Shown here: positions 8,872 through 17,377 of the stretch, piece by piece
Layout: each line of letters opens with the position of its first letter
How positions within the stretch are numbered: the first letter of the stretch is position 1
The notes under the pieces: model-generated
What the model saw: only the letters and a program-made list of their open reading frames with translations
Database searches by the model: none
What the model was told of the DNA's origin: nothing
Program-made: the position numbers and the translations under genes
Source of the DNA: an uncultured Bacteroidales bacterium
Lineage (GTDB): Bacteria > Bacteroidota > Bacteroidia > Bacteroidales > UBA932
Length of the DNA stretch: 64,000 bases
Assembly (NCBI GenBank): GCA_944322565.1
Contig: CALUPG010000012.1
Location: forward strand, 1 to 64,000
Direction of reading: 5' to 3'

Positions 8872-9327
8872 TCAGAATATTTCTTTTATTGTCTCCAATT
8901 GTCTCCTGACAGTGGTTCCGGCCTCCGTTGTCCTGCAGGCGCATCCTGACATTTTTTCTGAAATTGACATAAGCGCCTTTTCTGCCTCGGCATATGCCAT
9001 GGCAGGGTCTGTGAAGGTGTCCTTCGGGGCACCGTATGATGAGTGCAGGGCAATCCCCGTACAGACAATGACCGCGAGGCATGCGGCGGCAGAAATGAGC
9101 CTTGCCGCGATGCGTCTTGTCCTGACGGCTTCATTGCCATGCCTCTTGCCGGATTTGCCCAGTTCAGATGCGAGCTGCTCTGCGGCATCCAGCCTGTCTA
9201 TCAGTCCCGACAGTTCTTCTGCCATGCCGGGAGGCGTGGCCGTGTCCGGTCCTCTCCCGGTCTTTGGCAATTCGCCGGCTCCGTATTTGCGTGTATCCAT
9301 ATTATATTTTCCTGATGTATCTTTCAT
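8872..9327 (-). CDS. Small membrane protein of sigma/DUF4252 operon, possible anti-sigma factor
   Basis: 151 residues: a soluble N-terminal half with a helical stretch (MAEELSGLIDRLDAAEQLAS), one membrane span near residues 77-96 (RLISAAACLAVIVCTGIALH), then a short extracytoplasmic tail with DTFTDPAMAYAEAEKAL, recurrent in proteins from equivalent Bacteroidota operons. Cytoplasmic domain, one span and position directly after an ECF sigma gene fit an anti-sigma factor, but no zinc-binding ZAS motif is present, so this is inference. An alternative ATG at 9300 (MDTRKYG) is possible. 14 nt upstream of the second DUF4252 gene. Confidence 0.65.
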   Translation of the reverse strand: MKDTSGKYNMDTRKYGAGELPKTGRGPDTATPPGMAEELSGLIDRLDAAEQLASELGKSGKRHGNEAVRTRRIAARLISAAACLAVIVCTGIALHSSYGAPKDTFTDPAMAYAEAEKALMSISEKMSGCACRTTEAGTTVRRQLETIKEIF

Positions 9328-9371
9328 GCCACAGTCCTGTTGTGCCTGTTGATGTCTTGCTGTTCATTCCG

Positions 9372-9869
9372 TTATAACCTGACTGATTTTTTCAGGAAAG
9401 CCCTTGCCCTGTTTATCATCACCCGGACATTTATTCCCGAGAATCCGGTCGCTGCGGCGATTTCATCGTAAGGCATCTGCCTGTAGAACCGCATGACGAA
9501 CACTTTCCTCTGATTGTCGGGCAACCTAGCAATGCCGGCTTCCAGTTCCCGGATGCGCTCTTTGGCAACAATGACTTTTTCTGCTGTCTCGTCTGTCTGC
9601 ATTTCTCCGGAGTTGTCTGAATTCAGGTCCGGTACCCTGTCCTTATGAAGTTTCCTGAGCCTGTCAATGCAGATGTTTTTCAGGACAGTCATCCCGTAGG
9701 CGGTGCAGTCCCTGATATTGTCAAGTCTGTCTCTGCTGCACCATAATCTGATGTACAGGTCCTGGACTGCATCCTTTGCGTCGGGGACGGATTTCAGAAT
9801 ACGGAAGGCTGCCAGGTAGAAATCATCTGCGTGCGGAAGCCATCGTTCTTTGAATTCGTTCTTGTCCAT
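9372..9869 (-). CDS. ECF-type RNA polymerase sigma factor
   Basis: 165 residues with sigma region 2 (FRILKSVPDAKDAVQDLYIRLW) and region 4 (LPDNQRKVFVMRFYRQMPYDEIA with recognition helix INVRVMINRARAFLKK). It directs polymerase to a small regulon, probably including its own operon. Flanked by DUF4252 genes on both sides; the membrane protein following it is the likely inhibitor. 17 nt after the upstream DUF4252 gene, so co-transcribed. Confidence 0.9.
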   Translation of the reverse strand: MDKNEFKERWLPHADDFYLAAFRILKSVPDAKDAVQDLYIRLWCSRDRLDNIRDCTAYGMTVLKNICIDRLRKLHKDRVPDLNSDNSGEMQTDETAEKVIVAKERIRELEAGIARLPDNQRKVFVMRFYRQMPYDEIAAATGFSGINVRVMINRARAFLKKSVRL

Positions 9870-9886
9870 TGTCCCTTCGGCTCTGT

Positions 9887-10375
9887 CTACATCGTTTCTG
9901 CCATTTCTTCAAGAATGCTCAAGGGAAGATTCCCGCACATGACGATGACTGCGCCTTCGGATTCTGTGGATATGATCATCTCCGATATGTTGTCTTTATC
10001 CATGTACTTGAACCAGATGGTCATGTCCTCTCCGCTGTCATTGACCTCGACGGCTTTTTCATAGCCGGCCATCAGGGTGTGAAGTTCCCCGAAGAACTGT
10101 TCCCTGATACCTGGATCGGCATTTTCAGCAGAAAAGACAGCCATGCTGTCGAGATGCCTGAGAATTTCCCCGTCATTATCTCCCCTGGCTGCCATTTTCG
10201 CTATGCCCAGCAGCAATCCGCTGATTCTGATGTATTCGACGCCTTCTTCGTCGTCGTATCTTTCCATCAGCGTCATCGCTGTATTGCAGGATTCATTTTT
10301 CTTTGCCTGCGTCTGCGGACATACTGTTCCAGTTATTATGACCGCAAGCATCAGTATCGCAATAAATTTTTTCAT
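9887..10375 (-). CDS. DUF4252 protein, exported (first copy)
   Basis: 162 residues with signal peptide MKKFIAILMLAVIITGTVCPQTQA. The mature part follows the DUF4252 plan (GVEYIRISGLLLGIAKMAA, FKYMDKDNISEMIISTES, CGNLPLSILEEM) but is divergent from the second copy at 8381-8857. Function unknown. First gene of the four-gene operon; no TAnnTTTG box is apparent in the 115 nt upstream, which could mean it depends on the operon's own sigma factor (inference). Confidence 0.8.
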   Translation of the reverse strand: MKKFIAILMLAVIITGTVCPQTQAKKNESCNTAMTLMERYDDEEGVEYIRISGLLLGIAKMAARGDNDGEILRHLDSMAVFSAENADPGIREQFFGELHTLMAGYEKAVEVNDSGEDMTIWFKYMDKDNISEMIISTESEGAVIVMCGNLPLSILEEMAETM

Positions 10376-10490
10376 TTCTTTTCTTTTTTGAAAAATTGTT
10401 GTCTTTGTCCGGAATTCCGCAAATAAGACGCAGATGTCAGGATAATGTTACATAAATTCAGAAAAATATTGCAGAACGGACATAAAACAA

Positions 10491-10517
10491 AGGACGGTCC
10501 CTGATACGAACCGTCCT
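10491..10517 (-). terminator. Hairpin terminator after DUF3276 gene
   Basis: 8-bp arms AGGACGGT (10491-10498) and ACCGTCCT (10510-10517) with an 11-nt loop, about 50 nt beyond the DUF3276 stop. On the minus strand the stem is followed by TTTGTTTTATG, a T-rich tract, fitting intrinsic termination. Confidence 0.6.
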
Positions 10518-10568
10518 GTATATGAACAAATCATTCTCTGCTCTGTCCCTGTAATCTCCTGGCGGGCG

Positions 10569-10919
10569 CTACAGCTCTTCAAAACTTACATCTGAAAAAT
10601 TGTTCCCGTCTTCCTGCCTTTCGGATGCCGGAGCGTCTTTCAGACAATTCTCCTTTATGTAGTCTATGACTTCCTGGAGCCCCTCGGTGAATTTCTCAAA
10701 GTCCTCCTTATAAAGGAAAATCTTGTGCTTGTCATACGAAAAGCGTCCGTCTCTTTCCACCTTTCTCTTGCTTTCGGTGATGGTGAGGTAATAGTCATTG
10801 CCCTTGGTGGCCTTCACATCGAAGAAGTATGTGCGCTTGCCTGCCCGTATAGGCTTTGAATAAACATCCTCACCAGAGCGTTCCACTGCCCCTGCTCCTT
10901 CTATATCCTCGCTGTACAT
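10569..10919 (-). CDS. DUF3276 (PUR-domain) protein
   Basis: 116 residues. DUF3276 proteins are bacterial relatives of Pur-alpha with a single PUR repeat: KRTYFFDVKATKGNDYYLTI followed by the helix region EDFEKFTEGLQEVIDYIKE. They form dimers that bind nucleic acid in vitro (known for a Borrelia homologue); the role in Bacteroidota is not settled. Acidic C-terminal tail. Divergent from nusB with facing promoters 23 nt apart; terminated by a hairpin at 10491-10517. Confidence 0.88.
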   Translation of the reverse strand: MYSEDIEGAGAVERSGEDVYSKPIRAGKRTYFFDVKATKGNDYYLTITESKRKVERDGRFSYDKHKIFLYKEDFEKFTEGLQEVIDYIKENCLKDAPASERQEDGNNFSDVSFEEL

Positions 10920-10937
10920 AGAGTAAAAATTTTAAGT

Positions 10938-10961
10938 AAATCCTTGCAAATATAAGGATTT
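10938..10961. promoter_or_regulatory. Inverted repeat over the DUF3276 promoter
   Basis: AAATCCTT at 10938-10945 and AAGGATTT at 10954-10961 are perfect 8-bp complementary arms around an 8-nt centre. The minus-strand -7 box lies within the centre and inner arm, so a dimeric protein bound here would block DUF3276 transcription and sit beside the nusB promoter. Binding protein unknown; DUF3276 itself is a candidate for autoregulation (speculation). Confidence 0.4.
10947..10954 (-). promoter_or_regulatory. -7 box TATATTTG for DUF3276 gene
   Basis: Minus-strand TATATTTG, an exact consensus match 28 nt before the ATG at 10919. Confidence 0.55.
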
Positions 10962-10976
10962 TTCTGAAATAGAGTG

Positions 10977-10984
10977 TATCTTTG
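10977..10984 (+). promoter_or_regulatory. -7 box TATCTTTG for nusB operon
   Basis: TATCTTTG is an exact match, 22 nt before the nusB ATG at 11007. It supports choosing that start over the upstream in-frame ATG at 10974, which lies upstream of the expected transcription start. Confidence 0.6.
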
Positions 10985-11006
10985 CGCAAATTTTTTGACG
11001 ACAGAT

Positions 11007-11966
11007 ATGCTTAACAGACGTATTTTGAGAATCAAGGTGTTCAAGGTGCTTTACAGTACCATGATGAGCGGAAATGTTTCCTTGACCGAGGCTGAGTCTG
11101 ACCTTGATGCATCGTGTGAAGCCACGAGGGACCTGTATCTGTTCATGCTCGGGATTGTGTCACCTCTGACAAATATCGCGAAGGAAAAGATAGAGGCTGC
11201 AAGGGGCAAATTCAATCCGACAGAACAGGAGCGGAATCCGAACATGAAATTTGCGGACAATGCTCTTGCCGTGCTCCTGGATTCAGATCCCGATTTTACC
11301 AGGATTTTCAAGAAGAAGAAATTTTCATGGGAACAATATGACCTGTTCCTGAAAAAAATATATGCTTCCGTCTGTTCCCGGGAATATTATGCAGACTATA
11401 TGGCTGCCCCCGGCTCATCTCTTGAGGAAGACTGCCGTCTTTTCATAAAGATTTTTGAGAATGAGTTCGCGGAAAGCGAAGATCTCGAGAAAATCCTTGA
11501 AGACATGTCAATATTGTGGAATGATGACCTTGCATATTCTCTTACTTTTGTCTGCCGGACTCTTGAGGGGCTCGCAAAAGGAGAAAGATGGTCTCTGCCG
11601 GCTCTTTATCTGAGCGACATGTCAAAGAAAGCAGGTATGGAGGACGACAGGCTCTTTGCCAGAAAACTTCTGCGCAGCGCCTATACCGGCTGTCAGAAAT
11701 ATTCTGCCATGGTCTCTGAGTCTGTGTCTAACTGGGACAGGGAAAGGATTGTGTCCACAGACATGGCTCTGATTGTGCAGGGCATGGCCGAGGCTGCGGC
11801 ATTTCCGACAATTCCGGTGAAAGTCACTATCAACGAATATGTTGAGATTTCCAAGTTCTACGGTACGCCTAAGAGCAGGATATTTGTCAATGGACTGCTT
11901 GACAGGCTTATACAGAAAATGAGCAATGACGGACTTGTCCAGAAGACAGGAAAGGGGCTGCTGTGA
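11007..11966 (+). CDS. nusB: Transcription antitermination protein NusB, long form
   Basis: 319 residues, the long Bacteroidota variant: an N-terminal extension precedes the canonical helical NusB fold (about residues 170-319). The C-terminal signature appears as DRERIVSTDMALIVQGMAEAAAFP, VKVTINEYVEISKFYGTPKSRIFVNGLLD. NusB with NusE (S10) binds boxA RNA and supports rRNA antitermination. First gene of nusB-yajC-ybbR-coaE. The start at 11007 (MLNRRILRIKVFKVLY) fits homologues and the promoter position. Confidence 0.93.
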   Translation: MLNRRILRIKVFKVLYSTMMSGNVSLTEAESDLDASCEATRDLYLFMLGIVSPLTNIAKEKIEAARGKFNPTEQERNPNMKFADNALAVLLDSDPDFTRIFKKKKFSWEQYDLFLKKIYASVCSREYYADYMAAPGSSLEEDCRLFIKIFENEFAESEDLEKILEDMSILWNDDLAYSLTFVCRTLEGLAKGERWSLPALYLSDMSKKAGMEDDRLFARKLLRSAYTGCQKYSAMVSESVSNWDRERIVSTDMALIVQGMAEAAAFPTIPVKVTINEYVEISKFYGTPKSRIFVNGLLDRLIQKMSNDGLVQKTGKGLL

Positions 11967-12043
11967 AAAAATTGCAGATTTCATAGGAAAACCATAATTT
12001 CGCAAAGTATTAACCGTGCCGGAGTGCACAAATTTTATTTGAA

Positions 12044-12397
12044 ATGAATATTCTTACATTATTTACATTGCTTGACGGTGCTGCAGGTGCGGCCGGAGCC
12101 GCCTCTGGCGGACTTGCTGCGGGACAGGGCCAGTGGTCCATGTGGATTATGCTTATTCTCATCTTCGTGGTGATGTGGTTCTTCATGATCCGCCCGCAGA
12201 GAAAGCAGCAGAAGGAACTCCAGAAATTCCGTGACGGCCTTCAGAAGGGCGACAAGATTGTTACAATCGGAGGAATTTATGGGACGGTAGTCGAAGTGAA
12301 AGACAAGACTCTTCTCATTGAAGTAGACAGCAATGTCAAGATTAAAGTTGACAAAAATTCTGTCATTAAGGACTTTTCTGCCGTCAACCAGCAGTAG
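12044..12397 (+). CDS. yajC: Preprotein translocase accessory subunit YajC
   Basis: 117 residues: an Ala/Gly-rich N-terminus, one membrane span (WIMLILIFVVMWFFMI), then the diagnostic RPQRKQQKELQKFRDGLQKG and GGIYGTVVEVKDKTLLIEVD. Partner of SecDF in the Sec machinery. 77 nt after nusB and 48 nt before the YbbR gene; same operon. Confidence 0.95.
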   Translation: MNILTLFTLLDGAAGAAGAASGGLAAGQGQWSMWIMLILIFVVMWFFMIRPQRKQQKELQKFRDGLQKGDKIVTIGGIYGTVVEVKDKTLLIEVDSNVKIKVDKNSVIKDFSAVNQQ

Positions 12398-12445
12398 TCT
12401 GTTGTGACATCATGTTCCGGCGGACCGGAACGATTCAGGAGAAAC

Positions 12446-13423
12446 ATGAAGCGCGTTTTCAATAAGATATTGGAATCGTTGAATTTCAGCGGGAGAGATT
12501 GGGCAGTATTTCTGCTTTCTCTCCTGTTGGCTTTCAGTATATGGCTTCTCCATAACCTTTCGCTCAAATACACTGAGTTCCTTCAGGTGCCGGTGAAGGT
12601 GCAGTGTGAGCTCGAGGGACATGCAAACATGTCCGCAAATTCAAGTGATATCGTGGCGAGATGCCAGACCAGCGGATATAATGTCATCCGTTCGTCCGGG
12701 AAGAGGAATGCGCGTCCGGTTGTGCTTTCCGTCTCTCCTTCCGTATTGAGGCACAAGGACGGGGAGACATATTACCTGACATCCGACGATCTCAAGGAAT
12801 ACACACATCTTATTTTTGGCGAAAATGCGTCTGTGGAGTATTTTCTCCGAGACACCTTGTTTTTCCGCTTTCCGTACGAGGAGAGCAGAAAAGTACCTGT
12901 CTACCCTGTGCACATACTGAGATATGCTCCCCAATATATCGGTTCCGGCAACATGACGGTGGAGCCGGATTCCGTTGTCCTTTACGGTGAGCCTTCACAT
13001 ATCGCCAACATAGACAGGGTGATGACCGAGGCCATAAGGCTGAATGACATCAAGTCCGATGTCCATGGTTCCGTCAGGCTGGAGCATGTCAAGGGCATCA
13101 GGATGTCAACAGACAATGTGAGGTTTTCCCAGAATGTGAGCAGATATGTGGAAGTCAGTTCCGTTGTGTCGATTCAGGGCAGAAATGTCCCTCAGGGAAA
13201 GGAATTTATGATCTATCCGTCCACTGCTGAAGTGACATTCAGATGTGTATTTCCCCTGTCTGCGGATCCAACCGGTGCTGTCAGGTTCTATGTTGACTAC
13301 AATGAATTCATGCAATCGCTTGACGGAAAATGTACGGCAAGGGCAGACAATCTCTCCGGAGAAATCATAAGTTATGAAATCCGGCCGAAGGTATTTGACT
13401 GCGTGGTCAATGAAAGGATATGA
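12446..13423 (+). CDS. YbbR/CdaR-like domain protein
   Basis: 325 residues. An N-terminal cytoplasmic helix and one membrane span (WAVFLLSLLLAFSIWLLHNL) are followed by extracytoplasmic YbbR-type beta repeats: VPVKVQCELEG, VPVYPVHILRYAPQYIG, and PDSVVLYGEPSHIANI, the last being the usual family motif. In Firmicutes CdaR regulates the diadenylate cyclase CdaA; in Bacteroidota the protein is conserved in this nusB-coaE operon but its role is not settled. Start at 12446 chosen because the upstream GTG adds residues unlike the family. Confidence 0.85.
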   Translation: MKRVFNKILESLNFSGRDWAVFLLSLLLAFSIWLLHNLSLKYTEFLQVPVKVQCELEGHANMSANSSDIVARCQTSGYNVIRSSGKRNARPVVLSVSPSVLRHKDGETYYLTSDDLKEYTHLIFGENASVEYFLRDTLFFRFPYEESRKVPVYPVHILRYAPQYIGSGNMTVEPDSVVLYGEPSHIANIDRVMTEAIRLNDIKSDVHGSVRLEHVKGIRMSTDNVRFSQNVSRYVEVSSVVSIQGRNVPQGKEFMIYPSTAEVTFRCVFPLSADPTGAVRFYVDYNEFMQSLDGKCTARADNLSGEIISYEIRPKVFDCVVNERI

Positions 13424-13463
13424 ATTCCGGCGAAGCGATATGGATTCTATTGTAATCAGTGAG

Positions 13464-14111
13464 ATGAAAACATTGGCTGTCACAGGAGGAATAGGAAGCG
13501 GAAAGTCTGCCGTGTGTGCTTTTTTCGCCCGCAGGGGAGTGCCCGTCTATGATTCCGACAGCAGGACAAAAGCCCTTTACGATGAGGACCCGTCGCTTGT
13601 GGCTGCCATCGAGTCCGGGCTCGGGGTATCCCTGAGGGATTCTTCAGGACAGCTGGACCGCAGGAGGCTTGCGTCCATTGTCTTTTCAGACCGGGACAAG
13701 CTTTCGTGCCTTGAGTCAATAGTTCATCCAAGGGTGTTTGCCGACTTTGTCCAATGGCGGTCATCCAGACAGGAAGCCATGAAAAACGGGGAATTTGTAT
13801 GGAGGCAGGAAGCCGGTGATGTGCCGTTTGTGATAATTGAGTCTGCCATAATTCTTGAGAAGCAGATTTTCAGGGATACGGTGGATAAAGTTCTGCTTGT
13901 GGATGCCCCGTCGGAAACTCGTCTGCGGCGTACAGTTGCAAGAGACAATGTCTCTGAAGCATCTGTAGGGCAGCGGATGTCAAGCCAAGGCATATTTTCC
14001 GGACTGTGTTCTCTCCGTCTGCCGGAAGGCGTGGACTTCATGATTGAGAATGATTCGGATCTTGCGAGTCTTGAGGCGAAAGTTGACAGTATCTGCGGCC
14101 AATTGTGGTGA
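13464..14111 (+). CDS. coaE: Dephospho-CoA kinase
   Basis: 215 residues. Last step of coenzyme A synthesis, phosphorylating the 3'-OH of dephospho-CoA. P-loop GGIGSGKS at residues 8-15, then VYDSDSRTKALYD, the IVHPRVFADF motif, and IIESAIILEK before the lid region (APSETRLRRTVARD). The start at 13464 gives the usual short N-terminus; ATG codons at 13440 and 13410 are in frame and cannot be excluded. Tail of the nusB-yajC-ybbR operon. Confidence 0.92.
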   Translation: MKTLAVTGGIGSGKSAVCAFFARRGVPVYDSDSRTKALYDEDPSLVAAIESGLGVSLRDSSGQLDRRRLASIVFSDRDKLSCLESIVHPRVFADFVQWRSSRQEAMKNGEFVWRQEAGDVPFVIIESAIILEKQIFRDTVDKVLLVDAPSETRLRRTVARDNVSEASVGQRMSSQGIFSGLCSLRLPEGVDFMIENDSDLASLEAKVDSICGQLW

Positions 14112-14169
14112 AATCTCAGATATGAGTGATTATTAATGATTTGTATTGATATTAACATAAATGTTATAA

Positions 14170-14634
14170 ATGAGTGGAGAAATGAAAACTGATTTGTCAA
14201 AGATTCTTTCCGTTTCCGGACAGTCCGGACTTTTCCTTTATCTGTCCCAGGCAAGGGCCGGGGCTATTGTCGAGTCTCTCTCAGACAAGAAGAGGTCATG
14301 CTTCGGAATGAGCAGCAGGATAACCACGCTTGAAGATGTGTCGATATATACTGAAGACGGGGAAGTAAAGCTGAAGGATGTGTTCCTCAAAATGAAAGAT
14401 GTGCTCGGAGATGAGGATGCGCCGTCTGCCAAGTCCTCTCCTGAGGCTCTTAAGGCTTTCTTTGAAAAGGCCCTGCCGGAATATGACAGGAATCGCTTCT
14501 ATGCCTCGCATATGAAAAAGGTGGTCGAGTGGTACAATGCCCTGAAGCATTATGCTTCACTTGATTTCACTGACCCGGCACAGAATGCGGAGGAGGCCGG
14601 GACAGAAGAGTCTGCAGCGAATCTTCAGAAATGA
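14170..14634 (+). CDS. DUF5606 family protein
   Basis: 154 residues, opening MSGEMKTDLSKILSVSGQSG; conserved Bacteroidota family whose N-terminal half (LFLYLSQARAGAIVESLSDKKR) resembles a small beta-barrel, followed by KALPEYDRNRFYASHMKKVVEWYN. No known function. An internal ATG at 14182 may be the true start. Its stop overlaps the rimO start as ATGA, so the two are coupled. Confidence 0.82.
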   Translation: MSGEMKTDLSKILSVSGQSGLFLYLSQARAGAIVESLSDKKRSCFGMSSRITTLEDVSIYTEDGEVKLKDVFLKMKDVLGDEDAPSAKSSPEALKAFFEKALPEYDRNRFYASHMKKVVEWYNALKHYASLDFTDPAQNAEEAGTEESAANLQK

Positions 14635-15998
14635 TGAAGATGTCCCGGACTGATGGTATGGGCATGGACGGCAGACGGAAGACTGTCCGCACGCTTACGC
14701 TCGGCTGTTCCAAGAACCGGGTGGACACGGAGCATCTGCTTTCGCAGATTGAAGGGCATTATGAAATCATTCCCGAGGATGATGCTGATGCTTATGCGGA
14801 TTATCAGCTCGTGAATACCTGCGGTTTCATCGGTGATGCCAAGGAGGAGTCGGTCGATGCCATTCTCAATGCCGCGGAACTGAAAAAGGACGGGAGAATA
14901 GGGAAAATCTTTGTCTTCGGATGTCTTTCTCAGCGCTATGGGAAGGAACTGCCGGAACTGCTGCCTGAAGTGGACGCATGGTTCGGTGCAAGAGAAACGG
15001 ATTCCCTGGTCCGCGCCCTCGGTGTGGAGCCGGAAGAAGATGCCAGGACCCGAAGACATCTGACAACTCCGGGGCATTATGCATTTCTCAAGATTTCAGA
15101 AGGGTGTGACCGGCGGTGTTCATATTGCGCGATACCCCTCATCAGGGGCAGACACCGTTCCGTCCCTATGGAAGAGCTTGTCGCGGAGGCCGGGCTTCTG
15201 GCAGCGAAAGGGGTGAGGGAACTGATTCTGATTGCCCAGGATACCACATATTATGGACTTGACCTTTATCACAGGAGAGCGCTTGCTGAACTCCTTGACA
15301 GGCTTTCCGAAATCGACGGGATAGAGTGGATCCGGATACATTATTCATATCCGGATGATTTTCCTGATGATGTGCTTGACCGAATGGCTTCCAATCCCAA
15401 AGTGTGCCGCTATATGGATATCCCGCTGCAGCATATTTCGGACAGGGTGTTGTCCAATATGCGCAGGAATGTTGACGGGGCCTGGACCAGGGCTCTCATA
15501 AGGAAGATGCGTGAAATGGTGCCCGGAGTCGTGCTCAGGACCACAATGATTGTAGGCCATCCGGGGGAGACTGAAGCGGATTTTCAGGAACTTCTTGATT
15601 TTGTCCGCGATGCGCGCTTTGAAAGACTTGGGGCGTTCAGATATTCCGAAGAAGAAGGTACATATGGGGCAGAACATTTCAGTGATGAAATTTCCGGGGA
15701 GACGAAGCAGGAAAGGTGGGATGAACTCATGCGGGAGCAGAGCCTGATATCTCTGGCATTCAACCAGTCACGGATAGATTCCGAAGAAAAGGTCGTAATA
15801 GATGATTTTTCCGACGGAGTCTTTGTCTGCCGGAGTGAGTTTGAAAGTCCGGAAGTAGACGGCGAGATTCTCGTAAAATATGATTCATCTGTCTTCGGAG
15901 GCGTTGAACCATATTCTCTGATAGGTGAATTCATCAGAGTCCGTATTACCGGAGCTGATGAGTATGACCTGATTGCCGAGCCTCTGGCCTTGATCTGA
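14631..15998 (+). CDS. rimO: Ribosomal protein S12 methylthiotransferase RimO
   Basis: 455 residues, radical-SAM methylthiotransferase acting on the conserved S12 aspartate. N-terminal UPF0004 domain cysteines Cys26, Cys64 and Cys98 bind one Fe-S cluster (TLGCSKNRVDTE, VNTCGFIGDAKEESVD, FGCLSQRY). The radical-SAM cluster motif is C159-x3-C163-x2-C166 in ISEGCDRRCSYCAIPLIRG. A C-terminal TRAM domain follows. The NTCGFI..AKEES wording favours RimO over MiaB. Coupled to DUF5606 by 4-nt overlap. Confidence 0.95.
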   Translation: MMKMSRTDGMGMDGRRKTVRTLTLGCSKNRVDTEHLLSQIEGHYEIIPEDDADAYADYQLVNTCGFIGDAKEESVDAILNAAELKKDGRIGKIFVFGCLSQRYGKELPELLPEVDAWFGARETDSLVRALGVEPEEDARTRRHLTTPGHYAFLKISEGCDRRCSYCAIPLIRGRHRSVPMEELVAEAGLLAAKGVRELILIAQDTTYYGLDLYHRRALAELLDRLSEIDGIEWIRIHYSYPDDFPDDVLDRMASNPKVCRYMDIPLQHISDRVLSNMRRNVDGAWTRALIRKMREMVPGVVLRTTMIVGHPGETEADFQELLDFVRDARFERLGAFRYSEEEGTYGAEHFSDEISGETKQERWDELMREQSLISLAFNQSRIDSEEKVVIDDFSDGVFVCRSEFESPEVDGEILVKYDSSVFGGVEPYSLIGEFIRVRITGADEYDLIAEPLALI

Positions 15999-16045
15999 CA
16001 CGATGTCCTGTTCTGTTTTATGATGGATTCCAATTTAGCAGAGTC

Positions 16046-17008
16046 ATGAAACCAAAGATTTCCATGTCCTCATTGCCGTTGATTCTGATGTCTCTGGCAG
16101 TGTCTGTGTCTGCAATTTCCTGCGGACCTTCTGTTTCGACATTGAGTGTTGAACTGAGGCATTCCTCCCGGTCCGGGATTGACCTGGCGGGAAAAAGTCT
16201 GTCTGTGGCATATCTGGATGACGGGAATAGCCTCGACTCCTCATTCATTGCCTCAGTTGCGGAAGGATTCGCCGGCAGTCTGGAATCGGAATATTTCTCA
16301 GGGGAACCGGTGATAAAGATATACAATGTGGAGAAAAATCCCGGTGCTGACTATTCTTGCAGAGACTCTATGATCAATGTCCTGGTGTCTGTCGGGACAG
16401 ATGTACTCTTTCTTTTTGATTCTCCTGTGCTTGGCGACATTTCCCTTTCTCCGGCCCAGAAAGTCCAGACGCCGGCCGTGCGTGATTCTGCTTATGTGGT
16501 TGAGGCTTCAGTCCCGTATTCCGTACGCCTCTTCGTATATGATGCACTGGACAGGGCCGACAGGGTGCGGGTGTATTCTGGAGCCTCGGCTGCCAGTCCG
16601 GTTGCATATACGGATGGTACGGAGCCTGATTCTGTACTTGAGCAAAAGGCATTGTCTTCATTGTCATCGCCTGGGCTTGATGCAGGAGAAATTGCGGGAC
16701 GGCCATTTCTTCCGGTGTGGAATGAAGAGAATCTGACTTTTTTCTATTTTGGAGCTTCTTCCGGCAAATGGATTGACGCGATTATGGCTGCGCATTATTT
16801 TGACTGGAGCAGTGCCATCAGAATCTGGTCTGAGCTTGCCGCTTCACCCAATCTTGAGAAGCGTTCCTGTGCCGCATACAATCTTGCCTCGGTATTCTAT
16901 ATTATCGGACAATATTCCCTTGCCAAGGATTGGCTGGACATTTCGGACGAGTCCTACCCTGTTCATCTGTCGTATGGACTGCGAAAAAAGATTGAGTCCC
17001 GGCTGTGA
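16046..17008 (+). CDS. DUF6340 lipoprotein
   Basis: 320 residues. Signal peptide with lipobox SAISC near residues 23-27 marks it as a lipoprotein. The body has an N-terminal beta-rich region (VAYLDDGNSLDSSFIASVAEG) and a C-terminal helical part with TPR-like character (WIDAIMAAHYFDWSSAIRIWSELA, RSCAAYNLASVFYIIGQYSLAKDWL), matching DUF6340. Function unknown. It may be read with rimO (47 nt gap). Convergent with the RNase P RNA gene 31 nt beyond its stop. Confidence 0.8.
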   Translation: MKPKISMSSLPLILMSLAVSVSAISCGPSVSTLSVELRHSSRSGIDLAGKSLSVAYLDDGNSLDSSFIASVAEGFAGSLESEYFSGEPVIKIYNVEKNPGADYSCRDSMINVLVSVGTDVLFLFDSPVLGDISLSPAQKVQTPAVRDSAYVVEASVPYSVRLFVYDALDRADRVRVYSGASAASPVAYTDGTEPDSVLEQKALSSLSSPGLDAGEIAGRPFLPVWNEENLTFFYFGASSGKWIDAIMAAHYFDWSSAIRIWSELAASPNLEKRSCAAYNLASVFYIIGQYSLAKDWLDISDESYPVHLSYGLRKKIESRL

Positions 17009-17038
17009 GTCCGCCAAGACGCACATTCAGTTAGAAAA

Positions 17039-17365
17039 TAAAGGAGGAACCGTAAGCCGGTTTCTGTTCTGTTCTGCCATTTATCTTCGCAACCTACCCC
17101 CTGACATCGGACGGGCCGCCCTTGGTTGTCAGTATATTTGGTCTTGCAGGCTTCAGGACCGTACCCGGAGTATGTCGCCATATTCCGCCGTGAGCTCTTG
17201 CCTCACATTTTCACCCTTGCATCATGGATGCGGTTATTTTCTGTTACGGTATCCGAAAGATTGCTCCCTCCTGCGGTTTCCGCAGTGAAGTGCCCTTCCC
17301 TGTCCGGACTTTCCTCACCGTTTCATGCGGTGCATGTCCCGGCGCGGCAGATCGTCCCTCCTTTA
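17039..17365 (-). ncRNA. rnpB: RNase P RNA (class A)
   Basis: Catalytic RNA of RNase P, which matures tRNA 5' ends. Conserved segments on the minus strand: GAGGAAAGTCCGGAC (complement of 17302-17316), AGGGTGAAA and GTGAGGCAAGAGCTCAC in the middle, and GGGTAGGTTGC followed by AGATAAATGGCAGAAC near 17069-17100. Helix P1 pairs AAAGGAGG at the 5' end (17357-17364) with CCTCCTTT at the 3' end (17040-17047), setting the ends to within a few bases. Length about 327 nt. The 5' end lies 13 nt after the OYE gene stop. Confidence 0.95.
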
Positions 17366-17377
17366 TTCAATTTGTAA

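Noticed and set aside
16749..17288. Plus-strand frame spanning the DUF6340 end and RNase P RNA
   Set aside because: It overlaps a certain lipoprotein gene in another frame and the antisense of rnpB; not a protein gene.
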